A stretch of 64,000 nucleotides of DNA from Henricia sp. BOLD:AAB3569 (Eukaryota > Echinodermata > Asteroidea > Spinulosida > Echinasteridae), in contig JBBELK010000066.1 in NCBI GenBank assembly GCA_037783545.1, positions 186,001 to 250,000 of the forward strand, read 5' to 3'. How positions within the stretch are numbered: the first letter of the stretch is position 1; the number at the start of each line of letters is the position of its first letter. A program made the translations under genes and the position numbers. Under the pieces are notes generated by a model. That model did not search any database, had not been told where the DNA came from, and saw only the letters and a program-made list of their open reading frames with translations. This document shows positions 48,462 to 60,800 of this stretch, in pieces.

Positions 48462-51400
48462 GTGTGTCCCAAATGCCGGCAAATTTGGAAATCAAGGAAT
48501 TTTCCAACCAACTTCAAATTGTGCATGCTCCAAACTGTATATATTCCGCACTTGTCATGCAAAATTGACAGATTTTCGCTGGGAAATGACGGAGAAATTT
48601 CAGAGTTTAGGAAAAACGGAGCTCGGCTGCGTGGTTATTCCCCTAACCGTGGCTGTTGGGACACCCTGCGCATGCGCCGCGCTGGTGTATATTTGTACGG
48701 CCGTTGACTCACCCCAGATTGTGACGGGAATTAGGTCAAAGTGTGTCCCAAATGCCGGCAAATTTGGAAATCAAGGAATTTTCCAACCAACTTCAAATTG
48801 TGCATGCTCCAAACTATATATATTCCGCACTTGTCATGCAAAATTGACAGATTTTCGCTGGGAAATGACGGAGACATTTCAGAGTTTAGGGAAAACGGAG
48901 CTCGGCTGCGTGGTTATTCCCCTAACCGTGGCTGTTGGGACACCCTGCGCCGCGCTGGTGTACATTTGTACGGCCGTTGACTCACCCCAGATTGTGACGG
49001 GAATTAGGTCAAAGTGTGTCCCAAATGCCGGCAAATTTGGAAATCAAGGAATTTTCCAACCAACTTCAAATTTTGCATGCTCCAAACTGTATATATTCCG
49101 CACTTGTCATGCAAAATTGACAGATTTTCGCTTGGAAATGACGGAGAAATTTCAGAGTTTAGGGAAAACGGAGCTCGGCTGCGTGGTTATTCCCCTAACC
49201 GTGGCTGTTGGGACACCCTGCGCATGCGCCGCGCTGGTGTACATTTGTACGGCCGTTGACTCACCCCAGATTGTGACGAGAATTAGGTCAAAGTGTGTCC
49301 CAAATGCCGGCAAATTTGGAAATCAAGGAATTTTCCAACCAACTTCAAATTTTGCATGCTCCAAACTGTATATATTCCGCACTTGTCATGCAAAATTAAC
49401 AGATTTTCGCTGGGAAATGACGGAGAAATTTCAGAGTTTAGGGAAAACGGAGCTCGGCTGCGTGGTTATTCCCCTAACCGTGGCTGTTGGGACACCCTGC
49501 GCATGCGCCGCGCTGGTGTACATTTGTACGGCCGTTGACTCACCCCAGATTGTGACGGGAATTAGGTCAAAGTGTGTCCCAAATGCCGGCAAATTTGGAA
49601 TTCAAGGAATTTTCCAACCAACTTCAAATTTTGCATGCTCCAAACTGTATATATTCCGCACTTGTCATGCAAAATTGACAGATTTTCGCTGGGAAATGAC
49701 GGAGAAATTTCAGAGTTTAGGGAAAACGGAGCTCGGCTGCGTGGTTATTCCCCTAACCGTGGCTGTTGGGACACCCTGCGCCGCGCTGGTGTACATTTGT
49801 ACGGCCGTTGACTCACCCCAGATTGTGACGGGAATTACGTCAAAGTGTGTCCCAAATGCCGGCAAATTTGGAAATCAAGGAATTGTCCAACCAACTTCAA
49901 ATTTTGCATGCTCCAAACTGTATATATTCCGCACTTGTCATGCAAAATTGACAGATTTTCGCTGGAAAATGACGGAGAAATTTCAGAGTTTAGGGAAAAC
50001 GGAGCTCGGCTGCGTGGTTATTCCCCTAACCGTGGCTGTTGGGACACCCTGCGCCGCGCTGGTGTACATTTGTACGGCCGTTGACTCACCCCAGATTGTG
50101 ACGGGAATTAGGTCAAAGTGTGTCCCAAATGCCGGCAAATTTGGAAATCAAGGAATTTTCCAACCAACTTCAAATTTTGCATGCTCCAAACTGTATATAT
50201 TCCGCACTTGTCATGCAAAATTGACAGATTTTCGCTTGGAAATGACGGAGAAATTTCAGAGTTTAGGGAAAACGGAGCTCGGCTGCGTGGTTATTCCCCT
50301 AACCGTGGCTGTTGGGACACCCTGCGCATGCGCCGCGCTGGTGTACATTTGTACGGCCGTTGACTCACCCCAGATTGTGACGAGAATTAGGTCAAAGTGT
50401 GTCCCAAATGCCGGCAAATTTGGAAATCAAGGAATTTTCCAACCAACTTCAAATTTTGCATGCTCCAAACTGTATATATTCCGCACTTGTCATGCAAAAT
50501 TAACAGATTTTCGCTGGGAAATGACGGAGAAATTTTAGAGTTTAGGGAAAACGGAGCTCGGCTGCGTGGTTATTCCCCTAACCGTGGCTGTTGGGACACC
50601 CTGCGCATGCGCCGCGCTGGTGTACATTTGTACGGCCGTTGACTCACCCCAGATTGTGACGGGAATTAGGTCAAAGTGTGTCCCAAATGCCGGCAAATTT
50701 GGAATTCAAGGAATTTTCCAACCAACTTCAAATTTTGCATGCTCCAAACTGTATATATTCCGCACTTGTCATGCAAAATTGACAGATTTTCGCTGGGAAA
50801 TGACGGAGAAATTTCAGAGTTTAGGGAAAACGGAGCTCGGCTGCGTGGTTATTCCCCTAACCGTGGCTGTTGGGACACCCTGCGCCGCGCTGGTGTACAT
50901 TTGTACGGCCGTTGACTCACCCCAGATTGTGACGGGAATTACGTCAAAGTGTGTCCCAAATGCCGGCAAATTTGGAAATCAAGGAATTGTCCAACCAACT
51001 TCAAATTTTGCATGCTCCAAACTGTATATATTCCGCACTTGTCATGCAAAATTGACAGATTTTCGCTGGAAAATGACGGAGAAATTTCAGAGTTTAGGGA
51101 AAACGGAGCTCGGCTGCGTGGTTATTCCCCTAACCGTGGCTGTTGGGACACCCTGCGCCGCGCTGGTGTACATTTGTACGGCCGTTGACTCACCCCAGAT
51201 TGTGACGGGAATTAGGTCAAAGTGTGTCCCAAATGCCGGCAAATTTGGAAATCAAGGAATTTTCCAACCAACTTCAAATTGTGCATGCTCCAAACTGTAT
51301 ATATTCCGCACTTGTCATGCAAAATTGACAGATTTTCGCTGGGAAATGACGGAGAAATTTCAGAGTTTAGGGAAAACGGAGCTCGGCTGCGTGGTTATTC

Positions 51401-52592
51401 CCCGAACCGTGGCTGTTGGGACACCCTGCGCCGCGCTGGTGTACATTTGTACGGCCGTTGACTCACCCCAGATTGTGACGGGAATTAGGTCAAAGTGTGT
51501 CCCAAATGCCGGCAAATTTGGAAATCAAGGAATTTTCCAACCAACTTCAAATTGTGCATGCTCCAAACTGTATATATTCCGCACTTGTCATGCAAAATTT
51601 ACAGATTTTCGCTGGGAAATGACGGAGAAATTTCAGAGTTTAGGGAAAACGGGGCTCGGCTGCGTGGTTATTCCCCTAACCGTGGCTGTTGGGACACCCT
51701 GCGCATGCGCCGCGCTGGTGTACATTTGTACCGCCGTTGACTCACCCCAGATTGTGACGGGAATTAGGTCAAAGTGTGTCCCAAATGCCGGCAAATTTGG
51801 AAATCAAGGAATTTTCCAACCAACTTCAAATTTTGCATGCTCCAAACTGTATATATTCCGCACTTGTCATGCAAAATTGACAGATTTTCGCTGGGAAATG
51901 ACGGAGAAATTTCAGAGTTTAGGGACAACGGAGCTCGGCTGCGTGGTTATTCCCCTAACCGTGGCTGTTGGGACACCCTGCGCCGCGCTGGTGTACATTT
52001 GTACGGCCGTTGACTCACCCCAGATTGTGACGGGAATTAGGTCAAAGTGTGTCCCAAATGCCGGCAAATTTGGAAATCAAGGAATTTTCCAACCAACTTC
52101 AAATTTTGCATGCTCCAAACTGTATATATTCCGCACTTGTCATGCGAAATTGACAGATTTTCGCTGGGAAATGACGGAGAAATTTCAGAGTTTAGGGAAA
52201 ACGGAGCTCGGCTGCGTGGTTATTCCCCTAACCGTGGCTGTTGGGACACCCTGCGCCGCGCTGAGGTACATTTGTACGGCCGTTGACTCACCCCAGATTG
52301 TGACGGGAATTAGGTCAAAGTGTGTCCCAAATGCCGGCAAATTTGGAAATCAAGGAATTTTCCAACCAACTTCAAATTTTGCATGCTCCAAACTGTATAT
52401 ATTCCGCACTTGTCATGCAAAATTGACAGATTTTCGCTGGGAAATGACGGAGAAATTTCAGAGTTTAGGGAAAACGGAGCTCGGCTGCGTGGTTATTCCC
52501 CTAACCGTGGCTGTTGGGACACCCTGCGCCGCGCTGGTGTACATTTGTACGACCGTTGACTCACCCCAGATTGTGACGGGAATTACGTCAAA
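48462..52592 (+). repeat. 15-unit superblock with internal 4-unit duplication (4,131 bp)
   Basis: The boundary code is the same as in the preceding superblocks (NC-marked dimer at the start; LRY 52047 and ATTACGTCAA 52320 at the end). Units 49014-50117 (CTTGG/GACGAGA; TTAACAG; GGAATTC; IVQ/K) are repeated as 50118-51221, offset 1,104 bp. Only the second copy has AATTTTAGAG at about 50533-50540. The CCCCGAACC (51222) and GGGACAACGG (51774) marks tie this block to 40728-41552. Confidence 0.82.
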
Positions 52593-55500
52593 GTGTGTCC
52601 CAAATGCCGGCAAATTTGGAAATCAAGGAATTTTCCAACCAACTTCAAATTGTGCATGCTCCAAACTGTATATATTCCGCACTTGTCATGCAAAATTGAC
52701 AGATTTTCGCTGGGAAATGACGGAGAAATTTCAGAGTTTAGGAAAAACGGAGCTCGGCTGCGTGGTTATTCCCCTAACCGTGGCTGTTGGGACACCCTGC
52801 GCATGCGCCGCGCTGGTGTATATTTGTACGGCCGTTGACTCACCCCAGATTGTGACGGGAATTAGGTCAAAGTGTGTCCCAAATGCCGGCAAATTTGGAA
52901 ATCAAGGAATTTTCCAACCAACTTCAAATTTTGCATGCTCCAAACTATATATATTCCGCACTTGTCATGCAAAATTGACAGATTTTCGCTGGGAAATGAC
53001 GGAGACATTTCAGAGTTTAGGGAAAACGGAGCTCGGCTGCGTGGTTATTCCCCTAACCGTGGCTGTTGGGACACCCTGCGCCGCGCTGGTGTACATTTGT
53101 ACGGCCGTTGACTCACCCCAGATTGTGACGGGAATTAGGTCAAAGTGTGTCCCAAATGCCGGCAAATTTGGAAATCAAGGAATTTTCCAACCAACTTCAA
53201 ATTTTGCATGCTCCAAACTGTATATATTCCGCACTTGTCAAGCAAAATTGACAGATTTTCGCTGGGAAATAACGGAGAAATTTCAGAGTTTAGGGAAAAC
53301 GGAGCTCGGCTGCGTGGTTATTCCCCTAACCGTGGCTGTTGGGACACCCTGCGCCGCGCTGGTGTAAATTTGTACGGCCGTTGACTCACCACAGATTGTG
53401 ACGGGAATTAGGTCAAAGTGTGTCCCAAATGCCGGCAAATTTGGAAATCAAGGAATTTTCCAACCAACTTCAAATTGTGCATGCTCCAAACTGTATATAT
53501 TCCGCACTTGTCATGCAAAATTTACAGATTTTCGCTGGGAAATGACGGAGAAATTTCAGAGTTTAGGGAAAACGGGGCTCGGCTGCGTGGTTATTCCCCT
53601 AACCGTGGCTGTTGGGACACCCTGCGCATGCGCCGCGCTGGTGTACATTTGTACCGCCGTTGACTCACCCCAGATTGTGACGGGAATTAGGTCAAAGTGT
53701 GTCCCAAATGCCGGCAAATTTGGAAATCAAGGAATTTTCCAACCAACTTCAAATTTTGCATGCTCCAAACTGTATATATTCCTCACTTGTCATGCAAAAT
53801 TGACAGATTTTCGCTGGGAAATGACGGAGAAATTTCAGAGTTTAGGTAAAACGGAGCTCGGCTGCGTGGTTATTCCCCTAACCGTGGCTGTTGGGACACC
53901 CTGCGCCGCGCTGGTGTACATTTGTACGGCCGTTGACTCACCCCAGATTGTGACGGGAATTACGTCAAAGTGTGTCCCAAATGCCGGCAAATTTGGAAAT
54001 CAAGGAATTTTCCAACCAACTTCAAATTTTGCATGCTCCAAACTGTATATATTCCGCACTTGTCATGCAAAATTGACAGATTTTCGCTGGGAAATGACGG
54101 AGAAATTTCAGAGTTTAGGAAAAACGGAGCTCGGCTGCGTGGTTATTCCCCTAACCGTGGCTGTTGGGACACCCTGCGCATGCGCCGCGCTGGTGTATAT
54201 TTGTACGGCCGTTGACTCACCCCAGATTGTGACGGGAATTAGGTCAAAGTGTGTCCCAAATGCCGGCAAATTTGGAAATCAAGGAATTTTCCAACCAACT
54301 TCAAATTTTGCATGCTCCAAACTATATATATTCCGCACTTGTCATGCAAAATTGACAGATTTTCGCTGGAAAATGACGGAGAAATTTCAGAGTTTAGGGA
54401 AAACGGAGCTCGGCTGCGTGGTTATTCCCCTAACCGTGGCTGTTGGGACACCCTGCGCCGCGCTGGTGTACATTTGTACGGCCGTTGACTCACCCCAGAT
54501 TGTGACGGGAATTAGGTCAAAGTGTGTCCCAAATGCCGGCAAATTTGGAAATCAAGGAATTTTCCAACCAACTTCAAATTGTGCATGCTCCAAACTGTAT
54601 ATATTCCGCACTTGTCATGCAAAATTGACAGATTTTCGCTGGGAAATGACGGAGAAATTTCAGAGTTTAGGGAAAACGGAGCTCGGCTGCGTGGTTATTC
54701 CCCTAACCGTGGCTGTTGGGACACCCTGCGCATGCGCCGCGCTGGTGTACATTTGTACGGCCGTTGACTCACCCCAGATTGTGACGGGAATTAGGTCAAA
54801 GTGTGTCCCAAATGCCGGCAAATTTGGAAATCAAGGAATTTTCCAACCAACTTCAAATTTTGCATGCTCCAAACTGTATATATTCCGCACTTGTCATGCA
54901 AAATTGACAGATTTTCGCTGGGAAATGACGGAGAAATTTCAGAGTTTAGGAAAAACGGAGCTCGGCTGCGTGGTTATTCCCCTAACCGTGGCTGTTGGGA
55001 CACCCTGCGCATGCGCCGCGCTGGTGTATATTTGTACGGCCGTTGACTCACCCCAGATTGTGACGGGAATTAGGTCAAAGTGTGTCCCAAATGCCGGCAA
55101 ATTTGGAAATCAAGGAATTTTCCAACCAACTTCAAATTTTGCATGCTCCAAACTATATATATTCCGCACTTGTCATGCAAAATTGACAGATTTTCGCTGG
55201 GAAATGACGGAGACATTTCAGAGTTTAGGGAAAACGGAGCTCGGCTGCGTGGTTATTCCCCTAACCGTGGCTGTTGGGACACCCTGCGCCGCGCTGGTGT
55301 ACATTTGTACGGCCGTTGACTCACCCCAGATTGTGACGGGAATTAGGTCAAAGTGTGTCCCAAATGCCGACAAATTTGGAAATCAAGGAATTTTCCAACC
55401 AACTTCAAATTTTGCATGCTCCAAACTGTATATATTCCGCACTTGTCATGCAAAATTGACAGATTTTCGCTTGGAAATGACGGAGAAATTTCAGAGTTTA

Positions 55501-57827
55501 GGGAAAACGGAGCTCGGCTGCGTGGTTATTCCCCTAACCGTGGCTGTTGGGACACCCTGCGCATGCGCCGCGCTGGTGTACATTTGTACGGCCGTTGACT
55601 CACCCCAGATTGTGACGAGAATTAGGTCAAAGTGTGTCCCAAATGCCGGCAAATTTGGAAATCAAGGAATTTTCCAACCAATTTCAAATTTTGCATGCTC
55701 CAAACTGTATATATTCCGCACTTGTCATGCAAAATTAACAGATTTTCGCTGGGAAATGACGGAGAAATTTCAGAGTTTAGGGAAAACGGAGCTCGGCTGC
55801 GTGGTTATTCCCCTAACCGTGGCTGTTGGGACACCCTGCGCATGCGCCGCGCTGGTGTACATTTGTACGGCCGTTGACTCACCCCAGATTGTGACGGGAA
55901 TTAGGTCAAAGTGTGTCCCAAATGCCGGCAAATTTGGAATTCAAGGAATTTTCCAACCAACTTCAAATTTTGCATGCTCCAAACTGTATATATTCCGCAC
56001 TTGTCATGCAAAATTGACAGATTTTCGCTGGGAAATGACGGAAAAATTTCAGAGTTTAGGGAAAACGGAGCTCGGCTGCGTGGTTATTCCCCTAACCGTG
56101 GCTGTTGGGACACCCTGCGCCGCGCTGGTGTACATTTGTACGGCCGTTGACTCACCCCAGATTGTGACGGGAATTACGTCAAAGTGTGTCCCAAATGCCG
56201 GCAAATTTGGAAATCAAGGAATTTTCCAACCAACTTCAAATTTTGCATGCTCCAAACTGTATATATTCCGCACTTGTCATGCAAAATTGACAGATTTTCG
56301 CTGGAAAATGACGGAGAAATTTCAGAGTTTAGGGAAAACGGAGCTCGGCTGCGTGGTTATTCCCCTAACCGTGGCTGTTGGGACACCCTGCGCCGCGCTG
56401 GTGTACATTTGTACGGCCGTTGACTCACCCCAGATTGTGACGGGAATTAGGTCAAAGTGTGTCCCAAATGCCGGCAAATTTGGAAATCAAGGAATTTTCC
56501 AACCAACTTCAAATTGTGCATGCTCCAAACTGTATATATTCCGCACTTGTCATGCAAAATTGACAGATTTTCGCTGGGAAATGACGGAGAAATTTCAGAG
56601 TTTAGGGAAAACGGAGCTCGGCTGCGTGGTTATTCCCCGAACCGTGGCTGTTGGGACACCCTGCGCCGCGCTGGTGTACATTTGTACGGCCGTTGACTCA
56701 CCCCAGATTGTGACGGGAATTAGGTCAAAGTGTGTCCCAAATGCCGGCAAATTTGGAAATCAAGGAATTTTCCAACCAACTTCAAATTGTGCATGCTCCA
56801 AACTGTATATATTCCGCACTTGTCATGCAAAATTTACAGATTTTCGCTGGGAAATGACGGAGAAATTTCAGAGTTTAGGGAAAACGGGGCTCGGCTGCGT
56901 GGTTATTCCCCTAACCGTGGCTGTTGGGACACCCTGCGCATGCGCCGCGCTGGTGTACATTTGTACCGCCGTTGACTCACCCCAGATTGTGACGGGAATT
57001 AGGTCAAAGTGTGTCCCAAATGCCGGCAAATTTGGAAATCAAGGAATTTTCCAACCAACTTCAAATTTTGCATGCTCCAAACTGTATATATTCCGCACTT
57101 GTCATGCAAAATTGACAGATTTTCGCTGGGAAATGACGGAGAAATTTCAGAGTTTAGGGACAACGGAGCTCGGCTGCGTGGTTATTCCCCTAACCGTGGC
57201 TGTTGGGACACCCTGCGCCGCGCTGGTGTACATTTGTACGGCCGTTGACTCACCCCAGATTGTGACGGGAATTAGGTCAAAGTGTGTCCCAAATGCCGGC
57301 AAATTTGGAAATCAAGGAATTTTCCAACCAACTTCAAATTTTGCATGCTCCAAACTGTATATATTCCGCACTTGTCATGCGAAATTGACAGATTTTCGCT
57401 GGGAAATGACGGAGAAATTTCAGAGTTTAGGGAAAACGGAGCTCGGCTGCGTGGTTATTCCCCTAACCGTAGCTGTTGGGACACCCTGCGCCGCGCTGAG
57501 GTACATTTGTACGGCCGTTGACTCACCCCAGATTGTGACGGGAATTAGGTCAAAGTGTGTCCCAAATGCCGGCAAATTTGGAAATCAAGGAATTTTCCAA
57601 CCAACTTCAAATTTTGCATGCTCCAAACTGTATATATTCCGCACTTGTCATGCAAAATTGACAGATTTTCGCTGGGAAATGACGGAGAAATTTCAGAGTT
57701 TAGGGAAAACGGAGCTCGGCTGCGTGGTTATTCCCCTAACCGTGGCTGTTGGGACACCCTGCGCCGCGCTGGTGTACATTTGTACGGCCGTTGACTCACC
57801 CCAGATTGTGACGGGAATTACGTCAAA
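52593..57827 (+). repeat. 19-unit superblock (5,235 bp)
   Basis: This block has 11 short and 8 long units and again runs from an NC-marked dimer to LRY (57282) and ATTACGTCAA (57555) units. The segments 51222-54248 and 56457-59483 match unit by unit at a 5,235-bp offset, including the CACCACAG mark (53145 unit and 58380 unit) and TTTAGGTAAAAC (53697 and 58932). The unit at 53145 also shares TGTCAAGC and AAATAACGG with 42651 and has a private GTGTAAATT. Confidence 0.82.
54249..54521 (+). repeat. Hybrid short monomer: ACTATATA front, K back
   Basis: This is the only ACTATATA unit that carries CTGGAAAATGACGGAGAAA in place of CTGGGAAATGACGGAGACA. Its successor (54522) is an AATTGTGC long unit, as expected after a K unit (compare 38520 then 38793). 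The joint therefore lies between about 54325 and 54370, roughly inside the dyad loop and right arm. It marks an unequal exchange between a dimer and a K-led stretch. Confidence 0.78.
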
Positions 57828-60800
57828 GTGTGTCCCAAATGCCGGCAAATTTGGAAATCAAGGAATTTTCCAACCAACTTCAAATTGTGCATGCTCCAAA
57901 CTGTATATATTCCGCACTTGTCATGCAAAATTGACAGATTTTCGCTGGGAAATGACGGAGAAATTTCAGAGTTTAGGAAAAACGGAGCTCGGCTGCGTGG
58001 TTATTCCCCTAACCGTGGCTGTTGGGACACCCTGCGCATGCGCCGCGCTGGTGTATATTTGTACGGCCGTTGACTCACCCCAGATTGTGACGGGAATTAG
58101 GTCAAAGTGTGTCCCAAATGCCGGCAAATTTGGAAATCAAGGAATTTTCCAACCAACTTCAAATTTTGCATGCTCCAAACTATATATATTCCGCACTTGT
58201 CATGCAAAATTGACAGATTTTCGCTGGGAAATGACGGAGACATTTCAGAGTTTAGGGAAAACGGAGCTCGGCTGCGTGGTTATTCCCCTAACCGTGGCTG
58301 TTGGGACACCCTGCGCCGCGCTGGTGTACATTTGTACGGCCGTTGACTCACCCCAGATTGTGACGGGAATTAGGTCAAAGTGTGTCCCAAATGCCGGCAA
58401 ATTTGGAAATCAAGGAATTTTCCAACCAACTTCAAATTTTGCATGCTCCAAACTGTATATATTCCGCACTTGTCATGCAAAATTGACAGATTTTCGCTGG
58501 GAAATGACGGAGAAATTTCAGAGTTTAGGGAAAACGGAGCTCGGCTGCGTGGTTATTCCCCTAACCGTGGCTGTTGGGACACCCTGCGCCGCGCTGGTGT
58601 ACATTTGTACGGCCGTTGACTCACCACAGATTGTGACGGGAATTAGGTCAAAGTGTGTCCCAAATGCCGGCAAATTTGGAAATCAAGGAATTTTCCAACC
58701 AACTTCAAATTGTGCATGCTCCAAACTGTATATATTCCGCACTTGTCATGCAAAATTTACAGATTTTCGCTGGGAAATGACGGAGAAATTTCAGAGTTTA
58801 GGGAAAACGGGGCTCGGCTGCGTGGTTATTCCCCTAACCGTGGCTGTTGGGACACCCTGCGCATGCGCCGCGCTGGTGTACATTTGTACCGCCGTTGACT
58901 CACCCCAGATTGTGACGGGAATTAGGTCAAAGTGTGTCCCAAATGCCGGCAAATTTGGAAATCAAGGAATTTTCCAACCAACTTCAAATTTTGCATGCTC
59001 CAAACTGTATATATTCCGCACTTGTCATGCAAAATTGACAGATTTTCGCTGGGAAATGACGGAGAAATTTCAGAGTTTAGGTAAAACGGAGCTCGGCTGC
59101 GTGGTTATTCCCCTAACCGTGGCTGTTGGGACACCCTGCGCCGCGCTGGTGTACATTTGTACGGCCGTTGACTCACCCCAGATTGTGACGGGAATTACGT
59201 CAAAGTGTGTCCCAAATGCCGGCAAATTTGGAAATCAAGGAATTTTCCAACCAACTTCAAATTTTGCATGCTCCAAACTGTATATATTCCGCACTTGTCA
59301 TGCAAAATTGACAGATTTTCGCTGGGAAATGACGGAGAAATTTCAGAGTTTAGGAAAAACGGAGCTCGGCTGCGTGGTTATTCCCCTAACCGTGGCTGTT
59401 GGGACACCCTGCGCATGCGCCGCGCTGGTGTATATTTGTACGGCCGTTGACTCACCCCAGATTGTGACGGGAATTAGGTCAAAGTGTGTCCCAAATGCCG
59501 GCAAATTTGGAAATCAAGGAATTTTCCAACCAACTTCAAATTTTGCATGCTCCAAACTATATATATTCCGCACTTGTCATGCAAAATTGACAGATTTTCG
59601 CTGGGAAATGACGGAGACATTTCAGAGTTTAGGGAAAACGGAGCTCGGCTGCGTGGTTATTCCCCTAACCGTGGCTGTTGGGACACCCTGCGCCGTGCTG
59701 GTGTACATTTGTACGGCCGTTGACTCACCCCAGATTGTGACGGGAATTAGGTCAAAGTGTGTCCCAAATGCCGGCAAATTTGGAAATCAAGGAATTTTCC
59801 AACCAACTTCAAATTTTGCATGCTCCAAACTGTATATATTCCGCACTTGTCATGCAAAATTGACAGATTTTCGCTGGGAAATGACGGAGAAATTTCAGAG
59901 TTTAGGGAAAACGGAGCTCGGCTGCGTGGTTATTCCCCTAACCGTGGCTGTTGGGACACCCTGCGCCGCGCTGGTGTACATTTGTACGGCCGTTGACTCA
60001 CCCCAGATTGTGACGGGAATTAGGTCAAAGTGTGTCCCAAATGCCGGCAAATTTGGAAATCAAGGAATTTTCCAACCAACTTCAAATTGTGCATGCTCCA
60101 AACTGTATATATTCCGCACTTGTCATGCAAAATTTACAGATTTTCGCTGGGAAATGACGGAGAAATTTCAGAGTTTAGGGAAAACGGTGCTCGGCTGCGT
60201 GGTTATTCCCCTAACCGTGGCTGTTGGGACACCCTGCGCATGCGCCGCGCTGGTGTACATTTGTACCGCCGTTGACTCACCCCAGATTGTGACGGGAATT
60301 AGGTCAAAGTGTGTCCCAAATGCCGGCAAATTTGGAAATCAAGGAATTTTCCAACCAACTTCAAATTTTGCATGCTCCAAACTGTATATATTCCGCACTT
60401 GTCATGCAAAATTGACAGATTTTCGCTGGGAAATGACGGAGAAATTTCAGAGTTTAGGGAAAACAGAGCTCGGCTGCGTGGTTATTCCCCTAACCGTGGC
60501 TGTTGGGACACCCTGCGCCGCGCTGGTGTACATTTGTACGGCCGTTGACTCACCCCAGATTGTGACGGGAATTAGGTCAAAGTGTGTCCCAAATGCCGGC
60601 AAATTTGGAAATCAAGGAATTTTCCAACCAACTTCAAATTTTGCATGCTCCAAACTGTATATATTCCGCACTTGTCATGCGAAATTGACAGATTTTCGCT
60701 GGGAAATGACGGAGAAATTTCAGAGTTTAGGGAAAACGGAGCTCGGCTGCGTGGTTATTCCCCTAACCGTGGCTGTTGGGACACCCTGCGCCGCGCTGAG

